A DNA stretch of 64,000 bases from Streptomyces sp. VRA16 Mangrove soil (GCF_017377775.1 NZ_JAFVLN010000002.1:124001-188000), one strand, 5' to 3'. Counted from the stretch's first letter, positions 54,810-63,616 are shown. Numbers and translations are program-made. Notes: generated from the letters alone by a model not told the origin.

Positions 54810-55799
54810 TTACCGAATATGGTTGTCGAGGCGTACGAGCCCCTTGAGGTTCTCCACCACCGCCGCGGCGATCCGGGCGTGCCCCTCGTCGCCGGGGTGC
54901 ACGCCGTCCACCAGATGCCCGGGGCCGAGCAGCGGGCCGCCGCGCAGCAGCCGCACGCCCCCGCCCGCGTCCAGCGCGGCCCGCTCGATCGCCGCGCGGA
55001 GCTCGGCGAGGGTGGCACCGAGGGCGTTCGGGGTGCTCTCGGCGTCGGGTCGGAGGACCGGGGAGACGACGAGGAGCGGGACGTCCGGGTGTCCTCGGCG
55101 GACGACGGCGAGAAAGGCACGGGCGGTCTCGTACAGCAGCGGCGCCGACATCGGCGTACGGGACCAGCAGTTCGTGCCGAACGCGAGGGTCACCAAGTCG
55201 GCGTCGAGGGCGGCGAGTTGCTGGGCGGAGGCCAGCTCGCCGCGGGCCGCCCCCGCGTACCCGAGATTCACGTCCTCGGCCCCGAGCGCCCGTCCGGCGA
55301 CGGCGGGCCAGGCCCGGTGCGGCCGGGTACCGGACCAGCCCTCGACGATGGAGTCGCCGTGGACGAGCCAGCGGGGGCGGGGCGGGGCCGGTGCGAGACC
55401 GGGCGGTCCGGCTCCCGCACCGCGCACGTCCCGCAGCACCGGCCGCAGCACCTCCGGCAGATGCACCGTGTACGCCCCGTCGGGACGCGGCAGCGGCAGG
55501 CGCACCGTGCGGGCTCCGGGCCGGGCCGGGGCCTCGGTCACCAGTGCGCCGTCGCTCAGCAGGGCGAAGACCGGCGGGTCCGGGCGCAGACGGTCGGCCG
55601 GGGAGCGCTCGTACGCCGTGTAGTCGAGCTCCACCGCCGTCGCGCCCCGCGCCACGAACTCCAGGCGGACCCCGGCCGGCACCCCGGCCCGTTCCCAGGT
55701 GTCGCCGGGGAGCCGTCCGCGGTCGGCGGGGTCGGCGCGCAGCGGGCGGTCGTCCGGGCCCCACCAGGCCACGCCGCGCAGCAGCGTCCGCGGGTTCAC
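54810..55799 (-). CDS. two-domain SGNH esterase (CE2-like)
   Basis: The 329-residue product has an N-terminal beta-sandwich domain (about 1-130) and a C-terminal SGNH hydrolase domain with nucleophile Ser150 (HGDSIVEG), the Asn block FGTNCW and the Asp-x-x-His block DGVHPG. This architecture matches CE2 acetyl esterases. No signal peptide, so it probably deacetylates xylo-oligosaccharides inside the cell. The GTG at 55799 overlaps the SDR stop (GTGA), so it is translationally coupled to the two oxidoreductases upstream. It is not the same family as the CE7 enzyme at 40684. Confidence 0.8.
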   Translation of the reverse strand: MNPRTLLRGVAWWGPDDRPLRADPADRGRLPGDTWERAGVPAGVRLEFVARGATAVELDYTAYERSPADRLRPDPPVFALLSDGALVTEAPARPGARTVRLPLPRPDGAYTVHLPEVLRPVLRDVRGAGAGPPGLAPAPPRPRWLVHGDSIVEGWSGTRPHRAWPAVAGRALGAEDVNLGYAGAARGELASAQQLAALDADLVTLAFGTNCWSRTPMSAPLLYETARAFLAVVRRGHPDVPLLVVSPVLRPDAESTPNALGATLAELRAAIERAALDAGGGVRLLRGGPLLGPGHLVDGVHPGDEGHARIAAAVVENLKGLVRLDNHIR

Positions 55800-56611
55800 C
55801 GGGCGTCACCGAGCGTCGGGTAGGGGAACTTCACCCCGGCCCCGCCGTCCACGACGAGCGTCTGCCCGGTGACGTACGAGGAGAGCGGCGAGGCGAGGAA
55901 GAGCAGGGCTCCGGCGATGTCGGCGGGCTGCGCGACGCGGCCGAGCGGGGCGTTCGCGGCGTTGCGGGCGCGGCCCTCCTCGCCGATCATCCCGGCGACG
56001 CGCGGCGTCCACACGACGCCGGGCGCCACGGCGTTGACGCGCACGCCGCGCGGCCCGTACTCGACGGCGGCCGTGCGCACCAGCGACATCAGGCCCGCCT
56101 TCGCGGCGCCGTACGCGCCGTGCAGGGGCGCCGCGGTCAGGCCCGACACGGATGCGACGAAGACGAGCGGTCCGCCGCCCGCCTCCGCGACGGCGGCCCC
56201 GCCGTACTGGACGGCGAGCCAGGCGTGCCGCAGGACCAGGTCGAAGTGCCAGGACCAGCCGTCGTCGTCAAGTTCGTCGAGCCCCGCGTAGCGCGCCATG
56301 CCGACGATGTCGACGACTCCGTGCAGCGGCCCCGACTCCCGCCGCGCGTGCGCGAACAGCTCGCGCACGTCGTCGCGGCGGGTGACGTCGGCGACGTACG
56401 GGACGCCGTCGACCTGGGCGGCCACCGCGTCGGCGCGCTCCTTGTCGAGGTCGACGCAGAGCACGCGGGCGCCGGACGCGGCGAGCGCGTGGGCGGTCTG
56501 GCGGCCGATGCCGTTGCCCGCGCCGAGCACGACGTAGGTGCGGCCGTCGAGGCGGTGCAGGGCCGGATAGTCGGGGACGGGTGTCCCGTCGAGCGGTTCC
56601 GAGGCGGTCAT
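55796..56611 (-). CDS. short-chain dehydrogenase/reductase
   Basis: The 271-residue product is a classical SDR. The cofactor turn is VLGAGNGIGRQTA, the acidic residue after strand 2 (CVDLDKERA) suggests NAD(H) rather than NADPH, the catalytic Ser sits in VASVSGL and the Tyr-x-x-x-Lys motif is YGAAK. The C-terminal part ends GQTLVVDGG, normal for the family. It overlaps the LLM gene stop (ATGA) and the SGNH start. Its substrate is unknown; a hydroxy or hemiacetal product of the LLM enzyme is a natural candidate. Confidence 0.85.
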   Translation of the reverse strand: MTASEPLDGTPVPDYPALHRLDGRTYVVLGAGNGIGRQTAHALAASGARVLCVDLDKERADAVAAQVDGVPYVADVTRRDDVRELFAHARRESGPLHGVVDIVGMARYAGLDELDDDGWSWHFDLVLRHAWLAVQYGGAAVAEAGGGPLVFVASVSGLTAAPLHGAYGAAKAGLMSLVRTAAVEYGPRGVRVNAVAPGVVWTPRVAGMIGEEGRARNAANAPLGRVAQPADIAGALLFLASPLSSYVTGQTLVVDGGAGVKFPYPTLGDAR

Positions 56612-57741
56612 GCACCCGGTCCCTTCGGTGTGTTCGGCGGGTTCGGGGTGTACGACGCCAGCTCCGGGACGACTTCCTTGCCGAGGACCTCGATGGTGCG
56701 CAGGATCTCCTGGTGCTCCAGCCAGCCCCACTGGACGTAGCAGATCAGCTGGTCGACACCGAGGTCCGCGTAGCGCTTGGCCTTGCGGACGATGGTGTCG
56801 GCGTCGCCGATGAGGATCATGTCCCCGGTGTCGAACTCCTCGACGGGGACGCTGCCTTCGATGATCGGGGTGAGCAGCGGGAAGGCGCGTTCGCGCGCGG
56901 CCTCGTCGAGGTGCGGGAGTTCCCAGTCGAGGGTGAACTGCGCGAGGTTGCGGTACCACCAGGCGACCGAGTCCCAGACGCGGGCGCCCGGCCGGTCGGC
57001 GGCGTGCACCAGGGTGTACGCGGCGACGCGGTCGGTCGTGACGTCCGTGATCGGGCGCGGGGTACGGGCGGCCTCCCGGTAGGTGGCGACCTGGGCCGCC
57101 ATCGCCTCCAGCGGCTGCATGATCGAGAAGGAGAGCAGGCCGAGCCCGGACGCGCCCGCGACCTCGGCGGAGCCCGGTGAGGTGGCCGCCATCCAGCACG
57201 GCGGGTGCGGGTCCTGCACCGGTTTCGGGGTGACCATGCGGCGCGGGAAGGAGAAGCGGGGCGAGTCGTACGCGAAGTACTCCTCGCGCCACATGCCGGT
57301 GACGATCTCGATGGCCTCGCGCCAGTCGGCCCGCGACTGCTCACGGTCGACACCGAAAGCGGTCTGCTCCATCGGCGTGGACCGCCCGGTCCCCCACTCC
57401 ACGCGCCCGCCGGACAGCACGTCGACCGCCGCGACCTTCTCGGCGATCCGCTGCGGCGGCGTGAAGCCGAAGGGGGTGAGCGTGACGCCGAAGCCGAGCC
57501 GGATCCGTTCGGTGAGGGCCGCGAGATGACCGAGCAGGACCTCGGGCGCGGGGCAGTGCGAGCGCCCCTCGCGGAAGTGGTGCTCCACCGCCCACACCGT
57601 GCGGAAGCCCACCTTGTCGGCGAGCCTGATCTGCTCGACGGCCTCGCGGTAGGCGCGCTGCTCGGCGGCGCGCTGGCCGTGCGGGTGGGCGCCCTTCCAG
57701 GGCTTGGGTACGTCGATCTCGTACAGCACATCGAGGTCCAT
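56608..57741 (-). CDS. LLM-class flavin-dependent monooxygenase
   Basis: The 377-residue product is a luciferase-like (LLM) enzyme with an FMN/F420 barrel. Segments VWAVEHHFREGRSHCPAPEVLLGH-type (EHHF and APEVLLGHLAA), RIRLGFGVTLTPF and WGTGRSTPMEQTAFG mark the FMN-dependent monooxygenase branch. It would use reduced flavin from a reductase encoded elsewhere to oxygenate a small organic substrate. It is the first gene of the operon that leads through the SDR and esterase towards GH2 and GH67. The ATG at 57741 follows AAGGAG. The open frame upstream is without similarity. Confidence 0.85.
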   Translation of the reverse strand: MDLDVLYEIDVPKPWKGAHPHGQRAAEQRAYREAVEQIRLADKVGFRTVWAVEHHFREGRSHCPAPEVLLGHLAALTERIRLGFGVTLTPFGFTPPQRIAEKVAAVDVLSGGRVEWGTGRSTPMEQTAFGVDREQSRADWREAIEIVTGMWREEYFAYDSPRFSFPRRMVTPKPVQDPHPPCWMAATSPGSAEVAGASGLGLLSFSIMQPLEAMAAQVATYREAARTPRPITDVTTDRVAAYTLVHAADRPGARVWDSVAWWYRNLAQFTLDWELPHLDEAARERAFPLLTPIIEGSVPVEEFDTGDMILIGDADTIVRKAKRYADLGVDQLICYVQWGWLEHQEILRTIEVLGKEVVPELASYTPNPPNTPKGPGA

Positions 57742-57781
57742 TGCCACGCTCCTTCGCGGTGGGCCGGCCCGGTGTCCGGGG

Positions 57782-57810
57782 ACGATGGGGCAGATCTGAC
57801 GAAGTGTCAA
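57782..57810 (-). promoter_or_regulatory. candidate promoter of the LLM operon
   Basis: On the minus strand TTGACA (57810-57805) is followed after 17 nt by CATCGT (57787-57782). The -35 is perfect but the -10 is poor, suggesting a need for activation or a different sigma preference. The leader would be about 35 nt. Confidence 0.5.
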
Positions 57811-57925
57811 GGGAGCTGCGCACGGCCCCGGCTCACCCGGAATGTCCGGCTTCCGGTTAGCGTTGGCCGATATCGGAACCCGGAGTCGGAACCCCGGTGT
57901 CGGACCCCCTGGAAGGCGGCGCACA

Positions 57926-58981
57926 GTGCACGGCGAGTACAAGATCCCTGGCGGCAAGCTGGTCGTGGTCGATGTCGAGGCGGACGGCGGTCTGCTGCGC
58001 GACGTGCGCGTCGCCGGTGACTTCTTCCTGGAACCGGACGAGGCACTGCTCACGATCAACGCCGCGCTGGAGGGCGCCCCCGCCGACGCGGACACGGCGG
58101 CGCTCGCCGCCCGGATCGACGCGGCGCTGCCCGCGGACACCGTGATGTTCGGCCTCACCGCGGAGGGCGTCGCCACGGCCGTGCGCCGCGCGCTCGCGCA
58201 CGCCACGGACTGGCGGGACTACGACTGGCAGCTGATCCACGACGCGCCGCAGTCCCCGGTCCTGCACATGGCCCTCGACGAGGTGATGACGGAGCAGGTG
58301 GCGCTCGGCAACCGCCCACCGACGCTGCGGGTGTGGGAGTGGGACCGCCCGGCGGTGATCATCGGCAGCTTCCAGTCGCTGCGCAACGAGGTGGACCCGG
58401 AGGGCGTGGAGCGGCACGGGGTCACGGTCGTGCGCCGGATCTCGGGCGGCGGCGCGATGTTCGCCGAGCCGAAGTCCACGATCACGTACTCCCTGGCCGT
58501 GCCGCAGTCCCTGGTCTCCGGGCTCTCCTTCCAGGACTCGTACGCCTATCTGGACGACTGGGTCCTCGGTGCGCTCGGCGACATGGGAATCAAGGCCTGG
58601 TACAAGCCGTTGAACGACATCGCGACGGACGTCGGCAAGGTGGCGGGCGCCGCCCAGAAGCGGGTCGCGACCGGTCGGGGCGCGGTCCTGCACCACGTGA
58701 CGATGTCCTACGACATCGACGCGGACAAGATGGTCGAGGTGCTCCGCATCGGCCGCGAGAAACTCTCCGACAAGGGCACGAAGAGCGCGAAGAAGCGGGT
58801 GGACCCGCTGCGCCGGCAGACGGGTCTGCCGCGCGAGGAGGTCATCGACCGCATGATCGACTCGTTCCGCGGCCGGTACGGGCTGACCGACGGGAAGGTG
58901 ACCGACGCCGAGATGGCGCGGGCCGAGGAACTGGTGCGGACGAAGTTCGGCACGCAGGAGTGGACGGCCCGGGTGCCGTAG
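57926..58981 (+). CDS. lplA: lipoate-protein ligase A, with accessory domain at the N-terminus
   Basis: The 351-residue product first shows a small domain (about 1-90; VHGEYKIPGGKLVVVDVE and FFLEPDEALLTINAAL) that resembles the C-terminal accessory domain of bacterial LplA. The large catalytic domain follows, with the nucleotide motif RRISGGGAMF and the catalytic-Lys segment AGAAQKRV. So the domain order is reversed relative to E. coli LplA, as seen in some Gram-positive and archaeal enzymes. It attaches free lipoate to E2 or H proteins. The GTG at 57926 follows GGAAGG. It is divergent from the LLM operon and has no evident link to xylan use. Confidence 0.85.
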   Translation: MHGEYKIPGGKLVVVDVEADGGLLRDVRVAGDFFLEPDEALLTINAALEGAPADADTAALAARIDAALPADTVMFGLTAEGVATAVRRALAHATDWRDYDWQLIHDAPQSPVLHMALDEVMTEQVALGNRPPTLRVWEWDRPAVIIGSFQSLRNEVDPEGVERHGVTVVRRISGGGAMFAEPKSTITYSLAVPQSLVSGLSFQDSYAYLDDWVLGALGDMGIKAWYKPLNDIATDVGKVAGAAQKRVATGRGAVLHHVTMSYDIDADKMVEVLRIGREKLSDKGTKSAKKRVDPLRRQTGLPREEVIDRMIDSFRGRYGLTDGKVTDAEMARAEELVRTKFGTQEWTARVP

Positions 58982-59131
58982 GACGTCCGGGGCGGCCGGG
59001 GTCGCACCACGACCTGGCCGCTGTCGCGGAACGAGCCCCAGCCGTGCCACCGTTCGATCTCCATGACGGCGGTACGCCGATGGTGACCACGGCGACGACA
59101 GGTTGCCGGGTAGGGGCGACAGGGAGCCGGC

Positions 59132-59165
59132 GTGGGGGCGGGCCGGCGCGACGGCCCGCCCCCAC
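59132..59165. terminator. 14-bp hairpin between lplA and lipoprotein gene
   Basis: GTGGGGGCGGGCCG (59132-59145) pairs perfectly with CGGCCCGCCCCCAC (59152-59165) around a 6-nt loop, just before the convergent lipoprotein stop at 59173. Confidence 0.85.
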
Positions 59166-59172
59166 GGGCCGC

Positions 59173-60048
59173 TCACATACAGGCGACCTGCTCCTTCGCC
59201 CCCGGCCACCGCTCCACGCCGCCGTCGGCGTTCCGTACGAAGGCGTGGGTCTCGTCCTTCGACAGCCACAGCTCCCGGCCGCCCTGGCGGTAGCCGGTGT
59301 CGACGGCGTCGGAGGGCAGCTCGACGTGGTTCGCGTACGTGGAGGTCAGGCCCTCGAAGTCGGTGAACTGCCCGTCCGGGTCCCGGAGATACTGCTGTCC
59401 GCGCCGGTGTCCGTCAGCGCCCCGGCCGAGGGTCACGAACTCCACGGACTGCCAGTCGCAGTGCTCGGCGCCCATCCAGCTGACGACCTTCGCGGTGGAC
59501 ACGGCGCGTCCCCGCCCGTCCTCCCAGACCCGGATGCCGAGCCGGGCGCGCGCCGCGGCACGGAACTCCGAGGGGTCGCACTGCGCGTACGTCTCGGCCA
59601 GCCAGCCCCGCCGGTCCTCGGCGACGATCACGGCGGCGCGGGTGCGGCCCGCGACGTCGTAGGAGTACAGGACGCGGTGCCCGGTGCGGGCCTCGACGCG
59701 GAAGCCGCGGTCGGGCATGGTCTCACCGAAGTCGTCCGCCGCGTACGCGGCCAGCGCCTCGTCGGCCGAGTCGGCGCCGTCGTCGCCCGAGCCCTCGTCG
59801 GCGACCGAGCCCGCCCCGTACGGCTTGCCCGCGCACTCCAGGGTCAGCAGGGCGGCGCCGCCGCCCTCCAGCGGGCTGTCCTCGCCGACCCGGCCGGGGG
59901 TCCGCGCCTTCAGCGGGCCGCCGTAGGGGGAGGCGGGCGCCGGTGCCGACGCCCCCGCGACCAGTCCCTCCGGCACCTCGGTGCCACAGCCCCCGAGCAC
60001 CAGCACTCCACCGAGCACCAGTGCCGCCCGTCCCCGTCCGTTCCGCAT
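59173..60048 (-). CDS. lipoprotein of unknown function
   Basis: The 291-residue product has a lipobox (VLGGCGTE, Cys about residue 21) after a hydrophobic stretch, then an unstructured linker of about 40 residues. The rest is a mixed alpha/beta region with two Cys near the middle (LECAGKPYG, AQCDPSEF) and two later (EHCDWQ and the terminal QVACM). These could form two disulfides outside the cell. No catalytic motif is recognised. Such proteins are common and unnamed in Streptomyces. Confidence 0.7.
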   Translation of the reverse strand: MRNGRGRAALVLGGVLVLGGCGTEVPEGLVAGASAPAPASPYGGPLKARTPGRVGEDSPLEGGGAALLTLECAGKPYGAGSVADEGSGDDGADSADEALAAYAADDFGETMPDRGFRVEARTGHRVLYSYDVAGRTRAAVIVAEDRRGWLAETYAQCDPSEFRAAARARLGIRVWEDGRGRAVSTAKVVSWMGAEHCDWQSVEFVTLGRGADGHRRGQQYLRDPDGQFTDFEGLTSTYANHVELPSDAVDTGYRQGGRELWLSKDETHAFVRNADGGVERWPGAKEQVACM

Positions 60049-60127
60049 CGGCGAGCTCCCTCCCCACGCGGCGCCCGCTGCGCCGTCCCGCCCTTCGACG
60101 CCGCAGGCACGCGGAACGTTCAGCGGT

Positions 60128-61297
60128 TCACGGCCGTACCTGGACGACGGCGTGCGTGCCGCCGGTCCGCCACGCCTCGCCGGGCAGCGCCGCGTCGAGC
60201 GACTCCTCCGTCGCCGCGTCGAGGCCCACGATCACCTGCGACTTGAGGGTGCGCAGGGCCGCCACCGGGCCGGGGAAGTACGCGGTGGCCGCGGCGAACG
60301 ACGTGGTGGCCGGCCACAGCCGGTCGCCCACCAGGCGGCGGTAGTTGAGATCCCCCTTGAACAGGGTGACGGTCGCGGCGGCGAAGTCCTTGCGCAGGTC
60401 GTCGGGCATGTCCGCGTAGGGCAGCGGGGCGCAGGAGAACGGGTGGGCGCGCACGGTCAGCCGCCCGTCGCCCATGGCGGCCCACAGCCGTTCGCCCGCG
60501 CCGCCTGCGCCGCCTCGCAGATGCCGCAGGGCGTCGACCACGTCGGAGGTCGTCGCGTCGGAGACGTAGTACGGGTACGGCTTGACGTGCAAGGCGACAC
60601 GGGCGGCGCGGCCGTGGCGCAGCAGGTGGTCGACGAGGAGGAGATCGGGGACGAGTTCGCGGCCCGCGTTGTCGGCGACCAGGTACACGGTGCCGGCGGC
60701 GCCGGCGGGCAGCAGTCGCCACAGGGCGTCCGAGTCGTCCACGATCACCGGTGAGCCGCCGTCGGCGTCCGCTCCCCCGGTGGCGCCCATGCGGAATCCG
60801 AGGTCCGCGCGGTTGCCCCACAGGGAGCCGTGCAGCAGCGCCGCCGACTGTTCGTCGGCGGGCAGTGCGGCGACGCGCTCGGCGGCGGCGCGTTCCTCGG
60901 CGGCCTCGGCGGTGCGCAGCTCGGCCTGTTTGAAGGGGCGGAACGGATCGACGCCCTGCCAGGGTCCGGGTGCGAAGTAGCCGACGGCGTCGAGCAGTTT
61001 GCGGTAGAAGAAGCTCTCGGCCCACAGGAACGGCACGTCGAGCCAGGACTGCCCGACGTACGCGCGCAGGCCCCAGGCGTCCCAGTGCTCGGCCCCGGGC
61101 AGACCGTCGGCGAGCGGCTGGACGACCCCGCGCGTGCTCTCTTCCAGGAGTGCGTCGAGCGCGCGGTGCTGCTCGGGCTCGTACGGGAAGGCGTCGCGGA
61201 CCCGTCGGATCAGCGCGGGGTGCCGGTCGAGGAAGACACTGCGCGGGAACGAGCCGGGTTCGGCGCTCACGATGACGGGCGCGGGGTCGGACAGCAT
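60128..61297 (-). CDS. DUF89/ARMT1-like damage-control phosphatase family protein
   Basis: The 389-residue product fits the ARMT1-like DUF89 family, metal-dependent phosphatases proposed to clear damaged phosphometabolites. The C-terminal domain contains the family's Asp-Asn motif (YLVADNAGRELVPDLLL) and KGDLNYRRLVGDRLWP. The N-terminal helical domain begins around SVFLDRHPALIRRV. The start is the ATG at 61297; the frame above it is read-through. It lies 50 bp downstream of the methyltransferase on the same strand, suggesting a two-gene unit. Plausible substrates are fructose-1-phosphate-like sugar phosphates, known for ARMT1 relatives. Confidence 0.75.
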   Translation of the reverse strand: MLSDPAPVIVSAEPGSFPRSVFLDRHPALIRRVRDAFPYEPEQHRALDALLEESTRGVVQPLADGLPGAEHWDAWGLRAYVGQSWLDVPFLWAESFFYRKLLDAVGYFAPGPWQGVDPFRPFKQAELRTAEAAEERAAAERVAALPADEQSAALLHGSLWGNRADLGFRMGATGGADADGGSPVIVDDSDALWRLLPAGAAGTVYLVADNAGRELVPDLLLVDHLLRHGRAARVALHVKPYPYYVSDATTSDVVDALRHLRGGAGGAGERLWAAMGDGRLTVRAHPFSCAPLPYADMPDDLRKDFAAATVTLFKGDLNYRRLVGDRLWPATTSFAAATAYFPGPVAALRTLKSQVIVGLDAATEESLDAALPGEAWRTGGTHAVVQVRP

Positions 61298-61347
61298 GAG
61301 GCCCGATCGTACGGCGTCGCCCGCGCGGGACGAGGGCCCCGCGCCCG

Positions 61348-61944
61348 CTACTCGGCCGTTCGTACCGCCATCAGCAGCCCGCTCGACCAGTTCAGGCGTG
61401 TCGTGCGGAAGCCGCGGCGGGCGTCGAGGGTGTCCAGCAGCCGGTCCACCGACGCCTGGTGGCCGTCCGGCCATCCGGGCTGGGGTGTGAGGTCGTCGAC
61501 GAGGTAGGTGCCGCCGGGGGCCACCAGGGCGAGGGCCTCGTCGAGGTGGGTGTACTTGCCGGGCCAGGTGTCGGCGAAGACCAGGTCGAAGGGCGGGCCC
61601 GCGTAGGACTCCAGCCACGCGCCGCCGTCCCCGGCGACGAAGGTCACGCGCGGGTCGTCGCCGAACTGCCTGCGAGCCGGCTCCTGGACGGATGCGTCGA
61701 GTTCCACGGTGACGAGGGTCGCGGCGCGGTCCATGCCGTCGAGCAGCCAGGCGGTGCCCTCCCCCACTCCGGTGCCGAGCTCCAGGATCCGGCCGCCGGG
61801 ACGGGCCGCCGCGAGGCCGGCCAGCAGGCTGCCGGTGCGCGCGTCGCAGGACATGATGAACCCGGCCGCGCGGGCGGCCTCGGCCAGCGCCGGCAGGGCG
61901 CCGGGCCGCTGGGCCGGCTCGTCGTCGAAAGCGTTCCCCGTCAT
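61348..61944 (-). CDS. class I SAM-dependent O-methyltransferase
   Basis: The 198-residue product is a compact methyltransferase. The SAM motif is ILELGTGVGEGTAWLL; the acidic loop VTVELDASV follows. A later DLVFADTWPGKYTHLDEAL and YLVDDLTPQPGW resemble catechol/CoA O-methyltransferase-type enzymes. The substrate is unknown. The ATG at 61944 follows GGAAGGGGCGCACG. It may be cotranscribed with the DUF89 gene. Confidence 0.8.
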   Translation of the reverse strand: MTGNAFDDEPAQRPGALPALAEAARAAGFIMSCDARTGSLLAGLAAARPGGRILELGTGVGEGTAWLLDGMDRAATLVTVELDASVQEPARRQFGDDPRVTFVAGDGGAWLESYAGPPFDLVFADTWPGKYTHLDEALALVAPGGTYLVDDLTPQPGWPDGHQASVDRLLDTLDARRGFRTTRLNWSSGLLMAVRTAE

Positions 61945-62030
61945 CGTGCGCCCCTTCCGAACTGTCGCGTCGGCGCGCACATCCTGTCGGCCCGGAACGG
62001 GCGCGGGCAAGGGGATTTCCCCGGCCCCTC

Positions 62031-62044
62031 CTTAATTTGTTAAG
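62031..62044 (+). promoter_or_regulatory. AT-rich palindrome upstream of GH30
   Basis: CTTAATTTGTTAAG is a palindrome with 5-bp arms, followed 5 nt later by TTGACA (62049-62054). A related CTTAACAAAAAGAG occurs at 39500-39513 in the bxlR-bxlE gap, matching 11 of 14 positions on the inverted strand. Confidence 0.45.
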
Positions 62045-62161
62045 TGCCTTGACAGATTGCGTACGGCTGACGACCGTACCTGGAGCACGACGCACGCGTA
62101 CCAGCCACCGCACCGCACCCACCCCTGAACCACAGGTTCACCGGACCACGGGAGTACACGG

Positions 62162-63616
62162 ATGCCGTCGAAGCCCAGAGCGCGCCGCCTGGCCCTGCTC
62201 GCTTCCACCCTCACCCTGGCCTCGGCCGCGCTGGCCCTGCCCGGCGCGCCGGCGAGCGCCGACACCGAGCCGGGGAGCATCGACTTCTCGGCCCGTCACC
62301 AGCGCATCGACGGCTTCGGCGTCTCGCAGGCGTTCCAGCGCGCCGCCGTCGTTCACGGCCTCAAGGGCCTGTCGGCCGAGAAGGGCGACGAGATCGTCAA
62401 GCTGCTCTTCTCCCGTGAGCACGGCGCGGGTCTGAGCATGCTGCGGCTCGGCATCGGCTCCTCCACGGACGACGTGTACGACCACATGCGCACCATCGCC
62501 CCGACCGCGCCCGCGAGCCCCGAAGACCCGCTGACGTACACCTGGGACGGGAACGACGGCGGCCAGGTCTGGCTCGCCAAGGAGGCCAGGAAGTACGGGG
62601 TGAACCGGTTCATCGCGGACGCGTGGAGCGCCCCCGCCTATATGAAGGACAACAGCTCCGACGTGAACGGCGGCACCCTGTGCGGGGTCGTCGGGACCTC
62701 CTGCGCGAGCGGCGACTGGCGCACCGCGTACGGCAAGTACCTCGCCCAGTACGTGAAGTTCTATCAGCGGGAAGGCATCCGCATCACCGATCTGAACTTC
62801 ACCAACGAGCCGGACTGGAAGGCGAGTTACGCCTCCATGCTCTTCACGCCCGCCCAGGCCGCCGACGCGGTGAAGGCGATCGGCCCGGTGCTTCGCGCCG
62901 AGGCCCCCGGCACCAAGCTGTACTGCTGCGACAGCTTCGGCTGGGACCAGGGCAAGGCGTACGCGGCCGCCATCGCCGCCGACCCGGCGGCGGAGAAGGA
63001 GGTCTCGGCGTACAGCGCCCACGGCTACGCCTCATCCGCCACCAGTCCGCTGGTCGACAGCCCCAAACCGGCGTGGATGTCGGAGTGGGCGGGCAGCGGT
63101 GTCTGGCCGAGCAAGTGGGACGACGGCACGAACGCGGCCGGTCTCTACGTGGCCGAGAACATCCACGACGCGCTCGCGCAGGCGGACGCCTCCGCCTACC
63201 TGTTCTGGCTCGGCGCCTCGATCGGCAGCACGGGCGCGCTGATCCGCATGGACGACGACAGTTACGCGGTCTCGACGCGGCTGCGGGCGATCACGGCCTA
63301 CAGCAGGTTCATCCGCCCCGGCGCGGTCCGTGTGGACGCCGCGTCCGGTGACGACGCGGTGCTCGCGTCGGCGTACCGGAACACGGACGGGACCGATGTC
63401 GCCGTCCTCATCAACACCGGCACGCGGGCCACTACCGCGGACCTCGCCCTCAAGGCGGCGAAAGGGCGGCAGGCGACCGGTTACGTCACCGACGGCGAGC
63501 ACGACACGACGGCGGTGGACGGTCTGGCCAGGATCTCGCACGGGCGGCTGACGGCGGATCTCCCGGCCCGCTCGGTCGTCACCGTGGTCCTCGACCCGGG
63601 CAGGTCGCGGGGCTGA
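62162..63616 (+). CDS. secreted GH30 glycosidase (xylanase-type)
   Basis: The 484-residue product has a signal peptide (basic KPRARRLALL to APASADT) and a TIM barrel with a side beta-domain typical of GH30. Acid/base Glu216 is in FTNEPDW and nucleophile Glu308 in WMSEWAGSGVW. The pattern IDGFGVSQAFQRAA near the start is characteristic. Many secreted bacterial GH30 enzymes attack xylan, some needing a methylglucuronate branch; the subfamily here is uncertain. It stands apart from the main xylan island by about 4.4 kb. The ATG at 62162 follows GGGAGTACACGG. Confidence 0.85.
   Translation: MPSKPRARRLALLASTLTLASAALALPGAPASADTEPGSIDFSARHQRIDGFGVSQAFQRAAVVHGLKGLSAEKGDEIVKLLFSREHGAGLSMLRLGIGSSTDDVYDHMRTIAPTAPASPEDPLTYTWDGNDGGQVWLAKEARKYGVNRFIADAWSAPAYMKDNSSDVNGGTLCGVVGTSCASGDWRTAYGKYLAQYVKFYQREGIRITDLNFTNEPDWKASYASMLFTPAQAADAVKAIGPVLRAEAPGTKLYCCDSFGWDQGKAYAAAIAADPAAEKEVSAYSAHGYASSATSPLVDSPKPAWMSEWAGSGVWPSKWDDGTNAAGLYVAENIHDALAQADASAYLFWLGASIGSTGALIRMDDDSYAVSTRLRAITAYSRFIRPGAVRVDAASGDDAVLASAYRNTDGTDVAVLINTGTRATTADLALKAAKGRQATGYVTDGEHDTTAVDGLARISHGRLTADLPARSVVTVVLDPGRSRG

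Noticed and set aside
58982..59064. Minus-strand peptide reading MEIERWHGWGSFRDSG
   Set aside because: It looks protein-like, but the frame runs into the antisense of lplA without a sensible stop. At most it is a scrap of a lost gene.
62061..62079. GTACGG-N7-CCGTAC inverted repeat, similar to the one at 3961-3981
   Set aside because: The arms are short, the spacers differ (7 and 9 nt) and the genes are unrelated. Chance is the simpler reading.
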